Positions 24,405-32,645 of a stretch of DNA of 50,249 nucleotides are shown piece after piece. The position numbers and the translations under genes were made by a program. Position 1 is the first letter of the stretch. The number at the start of each line of letters is the position of its first letter. The DNA lies in assembly GCA_001772005.1 (NCBI GenBank), contig MERI01000162.1, positions 1 to 50,249 of the forward strand, read 5' to 3'. The notes beneath the pieces were generated by a model. The model was not told where the DNA came from. It ran no database searches and saw only the letters and a program-made list of their open reading frames with translations. The DNA comes from Betaproteobacteria bacterium RIFCSPLOWO2_12_FULL_62_58. GTDB lineage: Bacteria; Pseudomonadota; Gammaproteobacteria; Burkholderiales; SG8-41.

Positions 24405-24659
24405 ATGACAACTTTGCCGCAGGTTATCGAAGCCAAATACGTTTCTGGTTACTGTATCGAGCTTTTCTTCAATACCGGTCTTCGAAAGACCGTTGACTTT
24501 ACTCATTGGCTTAAGGGGCCAGTATTTGAACCTCTTAGAAATCGCGCAGAGTTCCGCAGATTTTTCATCGCTGGCGGATCAGTGTGTTGGCCAAATGGTG
24601 CAGATATTGCACCGGAGACACTTTATTCTGTTCGCGGCGTGTCAGAGCGCGCTGCCTAA
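24405..24659 (+). CDS. DUF2442 domain protein
   Basis: 84 residues. DUF2442 hallmark: IEAKYVSGYCIELFFNTGLRKTVDF at the N-terminus, then FKGPVFEPL-type segment (LKGPVFEPLRN), and the ending VCWPNGADIAPETLY. Small beta-strand-rich protein. It directly follows the DUF4160 gene with GAGTGAGAG before the ATG, forming a two-gene unit. Role unknown; a toxin-antitoxin-like function is only an analogy. Confidence 0.85.
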   Translation: MTTLPQVIEAKYVSGYCIELFFNTGLRKTVDFTHWLKGPVFEPLRNRAEFRRFFIAGGSVCWPNGADIAPETLYSVRGVSERAA

Positions 24660-24774
24660 TCCATAAGGATTGTGATTTGCTGCAGCAAGCTGCGCGTTTC
24701 GCTCGAACGCAGCTATCAGTCAATGCCACTTTAACACCAGCTTGGATTGCGGTGTTCTTCTTGGGCGGAGGAAA

Positions 24775-24890
24775 CAAGCATGAACATAAGGCCTATCTAT
24801 TATGCGCAGTCCGGGACACGTTCCACACCTGTTCCCGGCGCGTCGGCTCGGCGAACCGGAATTGCGCCGGGATTGATTTTCCTATGGTTC
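24775..24890. repeat. 116-bp direct repeat, copy 1
   Basis: Identical over 116 bases to 26927-27042, with weaker similarity for about 30 bases upstream (GCGGTGTTCTTCTTGGGC versus GCGGTTTTCTCCTGGGC). Each copy has a GGAGGAA-like site and an ATG (24780 here) opening a frame MNIRPIYYAQSG...; in this copy it ends after 44 residues at 24914. GC-rich inverted segments (CCGGGA/TCCCGG) suggest RNA structure. The rest of 24660-25073 shows no other gene. Confidence 0.9.
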
Positions 24891-25073
24891 ATGCACATCG
24901 GCGCACGCCGCGTGTAACCTTTCCTCGCCGGGTCATAGTACACCGTCCCACGACGGCGTTACGGCGGCAGAGCATCAACAACGGGTTCGGTCTCGTCATT
25001 GGCGCTGCAACGCGTGCACAGCTCGCGCGCGAGCCAATGCCGATGACACGGCTCGACAAAAACAGGAGGAAGA

Positions 25074-26045
25074 ATGAAATCGCTTTCGATCATCGCCGCG
25101 CTTGCAATCCTGGCCTTGCTGCCGTCTTTTGCCTCGCCCGCCAGCACCGAGCACTATCCGAGCAAGCCCATACGCATGATCGATCCGTATGCGCCCGGCG
25201 GCAGCACGGAGGCTCAGGCCCGCGTGCTTGCAGAAAAGCTCAACTTGGCATGGGGGCAGCCCGTCGTCATCGACGGCAGGCCCGGCGCAGGCAGCGCGAT
25301 CGGCACGCAGATCGTCGCCAAATCGACCCCGGACGGCTATACGCTGCTGTTTGCGAACGCAGCATTCGGCACCGTCCCGAATTTGTACAAGAACCCACCG
25401 TTCGATCCAATCAAGGAATTTGCGCCAATCATCCAGGTTGGTACTCAGCCGCTGATGCTCGTGGTCCATCCATCCCTGCCGTCGACGCTGCGCGATCTGC
25501 TGACGTATGCCAAAGCGAATCCGGGCAAGCTCAACTTCGGGTCGGCGGGAACCGGTGGCGCGAGCCACCTCGCGATGGAGTACTTCAAATCCATGGCGGC
25601 CATCAACATCGTGCACGTGCCGTACAAGGGCAGCGCCCCCGCCGCAGTTGCGATATTGGCCGGAGAGATACAGCTCGCGACCTTCAGCGCGAATTCGGTC
25701 ATGCCGCACATCAGATCAGGCAAGCTTCGCGCGCTCGGCGTTACGACCGCCAAACGCTCATCCCTGTTGCCCGACGTGCCGACGGTTGCGGAAGCGGGCG
25801 TGCCGGGCTACGAAGTCGTCCAGTGGTCGGGCATAGTCGCGCCCGCAGCAACGCCGAAGCACATCCTCGCCAGTCTCAACCAGAAGCTGAACGAAGCGCT
25901 TGCCAGTGCGGACGCACGCGAGCGTCTCGGCCGCGTCGGAGTCGAGGCGGCTGGCGGCACCCAGCAGGCGTTCGCCGCATTCATCGCCTCCGAAGTGCGC
26001 AAGTGGCGCAAGGTAATTCAGGAAGCGGGCATCAAGCAGGAGTGA
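25074..26045 (+). CDS. Bug/TctC-family solute-binding protein
   Basis: 323 residues with a strong AGGAGGAAG ribosome-binding site before the ATG. Signal peptide SLSIIAALAILALLPSFASPAS, then YPSKPIRMIDPYAPGGSTE (the ligand loop DPYAPGG is a variant of PFAPGG), IDGRPGAGS, TPDGYTLL, FDPIKEF, LNFGSAGTGG, HVPYKGSAP, VPTVAEAGVPGY and EAGIKQE. It is the only intact gene between the two 116-bp repeats and is flanked by gene relics, so it could have arrived or been duplicated with that segment. No permease genes accompany it. Confidence 0.93.
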   Translation: MKSLSIIAALAILALLPSFASPASTEHYPSKPIRMIDPYAPGGSTEAQARVLAEKLNLAWGQPVVIDGRPGAGSAIGTQIVAKSTPDGYTLLFANAAFGTVPNLYKNPPFDPIKEFAPIIQVGTQPLMLVVHPSLPSTLRDLLTYAKANPGKLNFGSAGTGGASHLAMEYFKSMAAINIVHVPYKGSAPAAVAILAGEIQLATFSANSVMPHIRSGKLRALGVTTAKRSSLLPDVPTVAEAGVPGYEVVQWSGIVAPAATPKHILASLNQKLNEALASADARERLGRVGVEAAGGTQQAFAAFIASEVRKWRKVIQEAGIKQE

Positions 26046-26048
26046 GCC

Positions 26049-26300
26049 TCAGCCCGCGAGCTCGAGCCGCGTGTCGCCCTTCTCGACATAGACTCGCGCC
26101 CGCTTGGGACATTTTCCAAGCTCGCTCAGGAGCTTCGCCACGGGCGTCTGAAACTCGTATTGCGTCGGCATCGGGCCTGCGGCCAGCATCTCGTCCACCT
26201 GATTGCCGGCGAACATGTATCGCAGCAATCGCTCGTCGTCCGAACAATTCGGATACTGCGCTCTCAGCCGCGGGAGCGCTGGCGGGCGCTCGGCGGGCTC
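26049..26300 (-). pseudogene. C-terminal fragment of a biotin-dependent carboxylase/oxaloacetate decarboxylase-like protein
   Basis: Reading the minus strand, about 80 residues include CSDDERLLRYMFAGNQVDEML, then the end of a chain with KGDTRLELAG before the stop at 26049. The DEELLLRYxxxxxQVDxML pattern is typical of the C-terminal carboxyltransferase region of pyruvate carboxylase subunit B and oxaloacetate decarboxylase alpha. Everything 5' of it is missing; the break is near 26300, next to another broken gene. It converges with the Bug gene, three bases from its stop. Confidence 0.6.
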
Positions 26301-26308
26301 ACTCCTGA

Positions 26309-26844
26309 TGGTTTGATGGTCTGCCGTCCGCGCAGTACAACATCACCTATATCGGAAGCGGATTGATCGCCGATGCAAATTCCGTGCTTATCGGCGGCGT
26401 TCTTTACGTCGACCTCACCCACGACGCGGGTGGTTTCTACAACCAGACTGGCCTGACGACGTTCGAGCTGCCGCCCGAGACGCGCAAGGTCATCCTGAAG
26501 GCGCGAAGCACGCAGGAATCCGAAGGGCTGCAGTTGTACATCGGTACCGAGGTGCCGCCGATCACCTACGATATAGTCACGGGCGTGCTGACCATTCCTT
26601 CGGTCAAGGTTGGCACCGCGACGTATATCAACGTCACACGCTTAACAACATCGGTAGCTACGCGTTCGCGCTGCAGACCGCGACTGCGCAGGCGCCACCG
26701 GTTCCGGCGCTCGCCACCTATGACGCCGACACCGGAATCCTGACGCTGCCGTCCGTGAAGGTGGGCGGCTCGACATACGACGTCACTTTGCAGAATGTCG
26801 GCAGCTACACTTTCACGCTGCTGTCAGCGACAGCACAACCATGA
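26309..26844 (+). pseudogene. Beta-repeat surface-type protein fragment, 5'-truncated and frameshifted
   Basis: After an in-frame TGA (26306-26308) the frame reads YNITYIGSGLI, GGVLYVDLTHDAGG, then a repeat unit YDIVTGVLTIPSVKVGTATY. At about 26634-26640 two extra bases (ACAC) shift the frame; in the new frame a second unit reads YDADTGILTLPSVKVGGSTYDVTL and NVGSYTFTLLSATAQP before the stop at 26842. The two units repeat YDxxTGxLTxPSVKVGxxTY about 50 residues apart. Such repeats occur in exported beta-sandwich proteins. There is no start codon or signal peptide, so this is a relic. Confidence 0.65.
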
Positions 26845-26926
26845 CCCCACCTGGCTGCTCGGTAATTGACCGCTAATCCCGCTCACGACCTGCCCGGATC
26901 GCGGTTTTCTCCTGGGCAGGAGGAAG

Positions 26927-27042
26927 CAAGCATGAACATAAGGCCTATCTATTATGCGCAGTCCGGGACACGTTCCACACCTGTTCCCGGCGCGTCGGCT
27001 CGGCGAACCGGAATTGCGCCGGGATTGATTTTCCTATGGTTC
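26927..27042. repeat. 116-bp direct repeat, copy 2
   Basis: Exact copy of 24775-24890. A CCTGCCC/GGGCAGG inverted pair (about 26889 and 26913) precedes it, and AGGAGGAAG lies before the ATG at 26932. The final nine bases contain the stop codon and last codons of dtd on the other strand, so the repeat boundary coincides with the end of that gene. Confidence 0.9.
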
Positions 27043-27486
27043 CCTCGGCGCGCAGCGCAACCAGAACGTCACGGGTCCGTCGTTGATCAGGGTCACTTTC
27101 ATCTCGGCGCCGAAGCGACCCGTCTGCACCAGGCCGTAGCTGGCCCGTGCGATCGCCACGACCCGATCAAAAAGACGCTCGCCCTCCTGCGGCGGCGCGG
27201 CGGAAGTGAAGCTTGCACGCATGCCCTTTTGTGTGTCGGCCGCCAAGGTGAATTGCGGGACCAGCAGCACACTGCCACCGACGTCGCGCACCGACAGATT
27301 CATCTTGCCATCGGCGTCGGCGAACACGCGGTAGCCGAGCAAGCGCTCCACGAGTCGCTCGGCCTGGGCATCGGCGTCATCGCGCTCCACTCCCACCAGC
27401 ACGAGGATTCCGCGATCGATCGCGGCGATGACCCGATCGTCAACGATGACGCTGGCCGAGCTCACCCGCTGCAGCAGTCCGATCAT
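27034..27486 (-). CDS. dtd: D-aminoacyl-tRNA deacylase
   Basis: 150-residue housekeeping enzyme that removes D-amino acids (and glycine from tRNA-Ala) from tRNAs, acting as a homodimer in the cytoplasm. The start MIGLLQRVSSASV is the standard DTD N-terminus, so the ATG at 27486 is chosen over the upstream in-frame ATG. Active-site motifs are present: SVLLVPQFTLAADTQKG and the cross-subunit Gly-cisPro motif NDGPVTF. The C-terminus (FWLRCAPREP) is slightly longer than usual because the last residues come from the 116-bp repeat. No function loss is expected. Confidence 0.93.
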   Translation of the reverse strand: MIGLLQRVSSASVIVDDRVIAAIDRGILVLVGVERDDADAQAERLVERLLGYRVFADADGKMNLSVRDVGGSVLLVPQFTLAADTQKGMRASFTSAAPPQEGERLFDRVVAIARASYGLVQTGRFGAEMKVTLINDGPVTFWLRCAPREP

Positions 27487-27709
27487 GTGCGCGTCTCGAA
27501 TTCGTCGAAGCCCGATCCTGCGCAAGTGGCCGTCATGCTCATTTTAGATTGAAGAACGCGCGCTGCGGTTTCTCGCGCCGGGCGGGCGCCACACCCTTAT
27601 AGCATAAGCGTGTCCGATGGACGCGGCAGCAGCGTTCGGATAGATTACAAATCCTCTCACCGACCGATTCAGGAGTTCCACAGCATGGGCATCTTCGGCG
27701 CGCGCGCCC

Positions 27710-27783
27710 TCACCCGAACAGATGGTGGCGAACTGGGGCCACCGCATGATCGCCGCCGGCTTCGACTACAACGACTCCCGATC
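27710..27783 (+). pseudogene. Remnant of an FrsA-like hydrolase N-terminus
   Basis: A stretch in one frame reads SPEQMVANWGHRMIAAGFDYNDS, resembling the N-terminus of hydrolases of the same broad family as the next gene. It has no working start in frame (the ATG at 27685 is in another frame) and ends at unrelated sequence. The rest of 27487-27833 shows no gene; AGTCACCAGTCACG repeats near 27800 match the 22937-23033 cluster. Confidence 0.35.
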
Positions 27784-27833
27784 TGCCGACTCGCCCAGTC
27801 ACCAGTCACGCTTCATCTCGTAGAGGAGTAGCG

Positions 27834-29048
27834 ATGTCATCGAACGGTCCGTGGATCGAGCATTTTCCGGGCAATCTCATCTGGTCGAACGCGACGCTTG
27901 TCACCAAGGGCATGGCGCCGTACGGCGCAGTTGCGCTGGGAGAAATCGACGAAGTGTGCGAGCGGCTCAGGAATCGCCAGAACGAACCCGATGCGTGGCG
28001 CGAAGAGTGGTGCGCGATGGGAAGCCGGCTCGAACAGGCCGCGGATAAAGCCGCCGCCGAGGGTCACCAGATGACCGCGGGCGACTATTATCTGCGCGCC
28101 GGCATGTATTACTTCACCGGAGAGCGCTTCATTTATCCCGGCGAGCAGAAACGCGAGACCGGCCGCAAAGCGATCGAGTGCCAGACCAAGGGGTTGCTGC
28201 GGCGTTACCCCAACATCGAGAAAGTGGAAGTGCCGTACGAGGGCAGCGCGCCGGAGCGCGGAGCAGGGGCCCCCGAATCCGGGGGATGGGACCGGAAAGG
28301 CGCGCTGTCGGCGCTGTTCATGAAGGCGCCGGGCGCATCGGGGCGCGCGCCGACCGTCGTGGTGTTCGACGGCATGGACAACTGCAAGGAGATGAGCGTG
28401 CTCTTCGCAGGACTCGAATTCGCGGCACGCGGTTTTCACACGCTCGCCATCGACGGGCCCGGGCAGGGCGAATCGCTGCGGCTGCGCGGACTTTACGCGC
28501 GCCACGATTACGAGGTACCGGGCGCGGCGGCTTACGATTACGTCGCCGCGCGCCCCGATGTGGATCCAAAGAAGGTGGTGGTTATGGGTTACAGCTTCGG
28601 CGGTTATTACGCTTCGCGCATCGCCGCATTTGAGAAGCGCTATGCGGCCGGCGTGGCGATGAGCGCGCTGCACTGGGACCTGGCCGGGTGGCAACGCGAG
28701 ATCAAGCGCCGGCAGGAAGCCGATCCCAAGGCGACGCCGCAATCGGCTTTTCACTTCCGCTGGATCATGGGCTGCCTCGATGACGGCGATGCCGCGATCA
28801 GGAAGGCCGAGCGTTTCTCACTGGTCGACGTGGCGCCGCGGATTGCATGTCCGTTCCTCATCGTGCATGCCGGGGAGGACCGCGTCGTGCCGGTCGCTTC
28901 GGCCCGCAAGCTCCATGAAGCGGTCGGCTCGAAGCGCAAGCACCTGAAAATCTTCTCCGCTGCGGAGGGCGGCTTCTACCACGCTCAGGCCGACAACCGG
29001 CAGGTCGGCATCGATTACATCGCGGACTGGATAAGCGAGAACATCTGA
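27834..29048 (+). CDS. FrsA-like alpha/beta hydrolase
   Basis: 404-residue serine hydrolase, the complete homologue of the truncated gene at 23037. The N-terminal cap domain (about 1-185; WIEHFPGNLIWSNATLVTKGMAPYGAVALGEIDE) precedes the alpha/beta core. Triad: Ser254 in MGYSFGGYY, Asp349 in AGEDRVVP, His383 in GGFYHAQ. A short Gly/Pro-rich stretch ERGAGAPESGGWDRKG (about 142-157) looks like an inserted loop compared with the homologue at 7640. The ATG at 27834 follows GAGGAG. Substrate unknown; members hydrolyse C-C bonds or esters of aromatic intermediates. Confidence 0.83.
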   Translation: MSSNGPWIEHFPGNLIWSNATLVTKGMAPYGAVALGEIDEVCERLRNRQNEPDAWREEWCAMGSRLEQAADKAAAEGHQMTAGDYYLRAGMYYFTGERFIYPGEQKRETGRKAIECQTKGLLRRYPNIEKVEVPYEGSAPERGAGAPESGGWDRKGALSALFMKAPGASGRAPTVVVFDGMDNCKEMSVLFAGLEFAARGFHTLAIDGPGQGESLRLRGLYARHDYEVPGAAAYDYVAARPDVDPKKVVVMGYSFGGYYASRIAAFEKRYAAGVAMSALHWDLAGWQREIKRRQEADPKATPQSAFHFRWIMGCLDDGDAAIRKAERFSLVDVAPRIACPFLIVHAGEDRVVPVASARKLHEAVGSKRKHLKIFSAAEGGFYHAQADNRQVGIDYIADWISENI

Positions 29049-29049
29049 A

Positions 29050-29133
29050 GCGAGAGGCGAGAGGTGAGAGGCGAGAGGTGAGAGGCGAGAGGGGAGAGGG
29101 GAGAGGCGAGAGGCGAGAGGCGAGAAGAACCTC
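29050..29133 (+). repeat. 7-bp tandem repeat (GCGAGAG), twelve units
   Basis: Twelve heptamers in perfect register, GCGAGAG with variants GTGAGAG (two), GGGAGAG (two) and a final GCGAGAA, beginning two bases after the hydrolase stop. The longest array in the window; same unit as 15001-15028. Confidence 0.95.
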
Positions 29134-29264
29134 TTTGCCTCGCTCCCTGTGGGATTGAGTCGACGGCGCTTGCTTGCGCCGGAACTTGATCTGGCGCAAA
29201 TCTCCGCGAAGCCCCTGCCGTATACTGGGCGCTTTCCTACCCGCCGTGTCAATGGAGAGCCCCC

Positions 29265-30632
29265 ATGGCCGAGACGATCAAATACCTGCTCGACGAGACC
29301 CGCATCCCGAAGGTCTGGTACAACATCATGGCCGACCTGCCGTCGCCGCCGCCTCCGGTGCTGCATCCGGGGACGATGAAGCCGGTCGGGCCCGACGATC
29401 TCGCGCCGCTGTTCCCGATGTCGCTCATCGCGCAGGAGGTGACGACCGAACGCGAAGTCGAGATCCCCGAGCCGGTGCGCGAGATCTACAAGCAATGGCG
29501 TCCGACGGCGCTGTTTCGCGCGCGGCGCCTGGAGCGGGCGCTCGATACGCCGGCGCGCATCTACTACAAGTACGAGGGCGTGAGCCCCGCCGGCAGCCAC
29601 AAGCCCAACACCGCGGTCGCGCAGGCGTTCTACAACAAGCAAGCGGGGATAAAGCGCATCAGCACCGAAACCGGCGCCGGGCAGTGGGGCTCCGCGCTGG
29701 CGTTCGCGGGGGCGCTGTTCGGAATCGAGGTGCAGGTATTCATGGTGCGTGTTTCTTACGATCAGAAGCCCTACCGCCGCGCGCTGATTGAAACCTACGG
29801 CGCAAGCTGTGTGCCTTCGCCGTCGAACGAAACCGCATCGGGCCGCGCGATACTGGCGAAGAATGCCATGCATCCCGGCAGCCTCGGCATCGCGATCTCG
29901 GAAGCGGTCGAGGTTGCCGCAAGCCGCGACGACACCAAGTATGCGCTGGGCTCGGTGCTCAACCACGTCCTGCTGCACCAGACGGTGATCGGGCAGGAAA
30001 CGATCGCGCAGTTCGATCTCGCGAACGACTATCCCGACGTGATCGTTGGTTGCACCGGCGGCGGCTCCAACTTCTCCGGCATCGCGTTCCCGTTCCTCGG
30101 GGCGCAACTGCGCGGCGGCAGGAAAGTGCGCTTTGTCGCGGTCGAGCCCGCGGCGTGCCCGAGTCTCACGCGCGGCCAGTATGCCTACGACTTCGGCGAC
30201 ACCGCGCACCTCACGCCGCTCGCCAAGATGCATACGCTGGGCTCGACGTTCACCCCGCCCGGATTTCACGCCGGGGGGCTGCGCTACCACGGCATGGCGC
30301 CGCTGGTGAGCCACATCAAGGAATTGGGCCTGATCGAAGCGCGCGCATATCACCAGATCAAGTGCTTCGAGGCGGGGGTGCAGTTTGCGCGCGCCGAAGG
30401 GATACTGCCGGCGCCGGAAGCCAACCACGCGGTGCGCGGCGCGATCGACGAGGCGTTGAAGTGCAAGGAGGAGGGTGTCTCGCGCGCGATTCTTTTCAAC
30501 CTGTGCGGCCACGGCCACTTCGACATGCAGGCCTACATCGACTACTTCGCCGGCAAGCTCACCGATCAGAGCTACGACGAAGCCGAGCTCGCGATGGCGC
30601 TCGCCGGACTGCCGTCGGTGAAAGCGGCGTGA
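29265..30632 (+). CDS. trpB: TrpB2-type tryptophan synthase beta chain homologue
   Basis: 455-residue PLP enzyme of the TrpB2 subfamily (longer than the ~400-residue TrpB1). The Schiff-base Lys is in [11 protein letters not shown]; the phosphate-binding glycine loop is [24 protein letters not shown] is the catalytic-Glu-like region. The subfamily condenses indole (or related nucleophiles) with L-serine or O-phosphoserine, often without a trpA partner, as here. The ATG at 29265 follows GGAG. Five bases downstream an exported protein gene begins, so the two may be co-transcribed. Confidence 0.9.
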   Translation: MAETIKYLLDETRIPKVWYNIMADLPSPPPPVLHPGTMKPVGPDDLAPLFPMSLIAQEVTTEREVEIPEPVREIYKQWRPTALFRARRLERALDTPARIYYKYEGVSPAGSHKPNTAVAQAFYNKQAGIKRISTETGAGQWGSALAFAGALFGIEVQVFMVRVSYDQKPYRRALIETYGASCVPSPSNETASGRAILAKNAMHPGSLGIAISEAVEVAASRDDTKYALGSVLNHVLLHQTVIGQETIAQFDLANDYPDVIVGCTGGGSNFSGIAFPFLGAQLRGGRKVRFVAVEPAACPSLTRGQYAYDFGDTAHLTPLAKMHTLGSTFTPPGFHAGGLRYHGMAPLVSHIKELGLIEARAYHQIKCFEAGVQFARAEGILPAPEANHAVRGAIDEALKCKEEGVSRAILFNLCGHGHFDMQAYIDYFAGKLTDQSYDEAELAMALAGLPSVKAA

Positions 30633-30637
30633 GGCCG

Positions 30638-31075
30638 ATGAGTTTTCGCGACAATTGCCGGAAATGGCGGGTCCTCATCGTCCTCGCGGAACTGGCGCTG
30701 ACGGCTCCGGCGTGGGGCGACGACCCGGCCCAGCGCGAGCTGCAGCGCATCCAGCAGTTGCGGCAACAGCAGCAGGACGAATTTCAGCTTCGCATGCAGC
30801 AGTATCAGCGCAGCATCCAGACGCCGCCCGCCGATCCACGCGAGCAGCAGGCGATCCGCCAACTGGAGATCGACCAGCGGCAGCGGCAGCAGGAGCTGCA
30901 TTACCGGCAGAACGTGGACGTTCAACCTGCGCTGCCATCGGATGACGAGGGAACGCGCCGCGCCAAGGCGCAGATCGAGCAGCAGCGCGCACGACAACAA
31001 AGCGAGCAACAGTTGCAGCGCTTTGATTGGGAGCAGCAGCAGGCTGGCCCGCGCAAGGACGAAACGCTGCCGTAA
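30638..31075 (+). CDS. Glutamine-rich exported hypothetical protein
   Basis: 145 residues. An N-terminal signal peptide (VLIVLAELALTAPAWGDD) is followed by a Gln/Arg-rich, strongly helical region (QRIQQLRQQQQDEF and further Q/R/E runs) likely to form coiled coil. No domain is recognised. It starts five bases after the trpB2 stop, suggesting transcriptional coupling without a clear functional link. Low-complexity composition makes homology hard to judge; the signal peptide and consistent codon use support a real gene. Confidence 0.65.
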   Translation: MSFRDNCRKWRVLIVLAELALTAPAWGDDPAQRELQRIQQLRQQQQDEFQLRMQQYQRSIQTPPADPREQQAIRQLEIDQRQRQQELHYRQNVDVQPALPSDDEGTRRAKAQIEQQRARQQSEQQLQRFDWEQQQAGPRKDETLP

Positions 31076-31167
31076 CCGCCGCACGGCCCGGGCGGCAGGC
31101 CGGGCTGCTTTGCCTGTCCCGCCGGTGCCGCGGTGCAGGAATTCCGGCACGATCCTTTCCACTGCGA

Positions 31168-31746
31168 CTACCTGACCGGGCTCACTTGGATGCGCCGCGC
31201 GGTCAGCTTGCCGCCGTCGCCGGGCGCGGCGGTAAGGTTCACGGTCGCGCCGGGCACCAGATGCGCGCGCTCACCGGGGACGAGCGTCGAGATCGAAGCG
31301 TTTTCCGGAACCGCGATCTTTTGCGAGCCGCCCTCGTAGGTAAGGGTCAGCTCGCGGCCGCTGCCGGACTGGACCGTCGCGGACACCGTGGCATTGGTCA
31401 TCGTCTGATCGTCCCGGCCATCGAAGGGCCGGTGGCCCGGATTGAGTGGCTTGGGCATCCGGCGCACCTCGAAGGCGGTGAGCGTGCTGTCGTTGCGCTT
31501 CACCGAGGTGACGCCCAAGAAGTCGCCCGGCTTGATGTCGGCGAGCGCGATCGGCTGGGTGAAAACGATGACGGTTTTTTCGGCAAGCTGGATGTCCACG
31601 TTCTTTCCCTCGCCGGATTTCACCAACAGCACGGTTCCGTCGAAAGCGGTAATGGTGCCGCGGACTCGCACATTGGTCTGCGCGCCGGCAGCAGCGCTTG
31701 CGAGCACGAGCGCGCCGAAACACAATGCAACTTGAAGTTTGTTCAT
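31168..31746 (-). CDS. DUF5666-like periplasmic protein
   Basis: 192 residues with signal peptide QVALCFGALVLASAAAGAQ. The mature part has a first OB-like beta domain (VRVRGTITAFDGTVLLVKSGEGKNV, then KPGDFLGVTSVKR) and a second similar one (ATVSATVQSGSGREL, VPGERAHLVPGATVN). This matches the DUF5666 pattern of tandem small beta domains. The ATG at 31746 is set by the signal peptide; the frame is open further upstream but without coding character. Function unknown; probably periplasmic. Confidence 0.7.
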   Translation of the reverse strand: MNKLQVALCFGALVLASAAAGAQTNVRVRGTITAFDGTVLLVKSGEGKNVDIQLAEKTVIVFTQPIALADIKPGDFLGVTSVKRNDSTLTAFEVRRMPKPLNPGHRPFDGRDDQTMTNATVSATVQSGSGRELTLTYEGGSQKIAVPENASISTLVPGERAHLVPGATVNLTAAPGDGGKLTARRIQVSPVR

Positions 31747-31979
31747 GTATGCCTTTTCACGAAACGGATCAACCCCCCCGGACTGCCTTGGGAGCCTTGC
31801 GTTAACACGCAGGAGTGCGATTCTATTCCTGAACCGGGCCGCAGTTGAAGTTTCCGGGGCTGTTCGTTCGCCCGGCGCGGCGCAGACCCCGGATGCGCCC
31901 GGTTGGCGCGCAAGATGGTAATGTAGGGGTATAAGAAAGGGGGAGCGGTGCCCACATTCTGGGAAGTCAGTGTCCGGGA
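31747..31979. other. Intergenic region without recognised gene
   Basis: Between the DUF5666-like gene (minus) and the thioesterase (plus). No gene or clear promoter seen. It ends at the 7-bp repeat array at 31980. Confidence 0.5.
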
Positions 31980-32035
31980 AGGATTCAGGATTGAGGATCG
32001 AGGGTTGAGGATCGAGGATTGAGGATTGAGGATTA
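31980..32035 (+). repeat. 7-bp tandem repeat (AGGATTG), eight units
   Basis: AGGATTC, AGGATTG, AGGATCG, AGGGTTG, AGGATCG, AGGATTG, AGGATTG, AGGATTA. The reverse complement matches the 13475-13516 array. It lies just upstream of the thioesterase gene. Confidence 0.93.
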
Positions 32036-32079
32036 AGCAAGGAGATGAATGATGATGAGCTTGTGGTATGAGGTGGTCC

Positions 32080-32532
32080 ATGGCTGAACGCAGCACACAT
32101 AGGCGCAAGGCCCCGGGAGCGGCCGCGGCGGCGGAATCCCCGGTGATGCAGGGCGGGATGGCGCGCTCGCTCGGCGTGCGTTTGATTTCCCTCACCAAGA
32201 AGAAGGTCGTCGCCGAGATGCCCATCAAGCCGATGCACCTCAACCGCGCCGGCCGCGTGAACGGCGGCGCCATCATGGCGTTTGCCGACGCGGTGGGCGC
32301 CGCCGGAGCGGTCTTCAACCTGCCGCCCGGGCATCGCAGCGGAACGATAGAATCGAAGTCGAATTTTTTCGCGGCGGGAAAAGGTCCGGTGCTCAAGGCG
32401 GTGTCGATCCCGCTGCACATCGGCCGCACCACGTCCGTGTGGCAGACGACGATCAAGAATGTGGACGGGGGTGTCGCTGCGATCGTGACCCAGACCCAGA
32501 TCGTGATCCCGGCGAAGTCACCCGGCCGGTAA
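32080..32532 (+). CDS. PaaI-type hotdog-fold thioesterase
   Basis: 150-residue acyl-CoA thioesterase-like protein. Core: ARSLGVRLISLTKKKVVAEM, then the active-site helix HLNRAGRVNGGAIMAFADAVG (HxNxxGxxxGG is the PaaI/4HBT motif), SGTIESKSNFFAAG and HIGRTTSVWQTTI. The first 25 residues are Ala/Arg-rich and variable. The ATG at 32080 is preferred because GAGGTGG lies just upstream; an in-frame ATG at 32068 is the alternative. It probably hydrolyses aryl- or short acyl-CoA, which fits the CoA-ester genes downstream. Confidence 0.83.
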   Translation: MAERSTHRRKAPGAAAAAESPVMQGGMARSLGVRLISLTKKKVVAEMPIKPMHLNRAGRVNGGAIMAFADAVGAAGAVFNLPPGHRSGTIESKSNFFAAGKGPVLKAVSIPLHIGRTTSVWQTTIKNVDGGVAAIVTQTQIVIPAKSPGR

Positions 32533-32645
32533 TTCGCCTGCCGCGAGGATGACGTGAACCGCGGCCGGTGAAGCGTTGGGCTTATTCTCTGTAGAATGAC
32601 TGAAATCGAGCCGGTTCCCGGCCGGCAATCCAAGGGGAGCAGATC

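Noticed and set aside
24780..24914. 44-residue gene in the 116-bp repeat
   Set aside because: A start and ribosome-binding-like site exist, but the two copies have different ends and no family is recognisable, so it is reported only as a repeat.
29050..29133. CRISPR or coding repeat
   Set aside because: Seven-base units without spacers or a coding frame that makes sense.
30559..31162. Leu-rich minus-strand frames
   Set aside because: They are the complement of the Gln-rich gene at 30638; the plus strand has the signal peptide and start.
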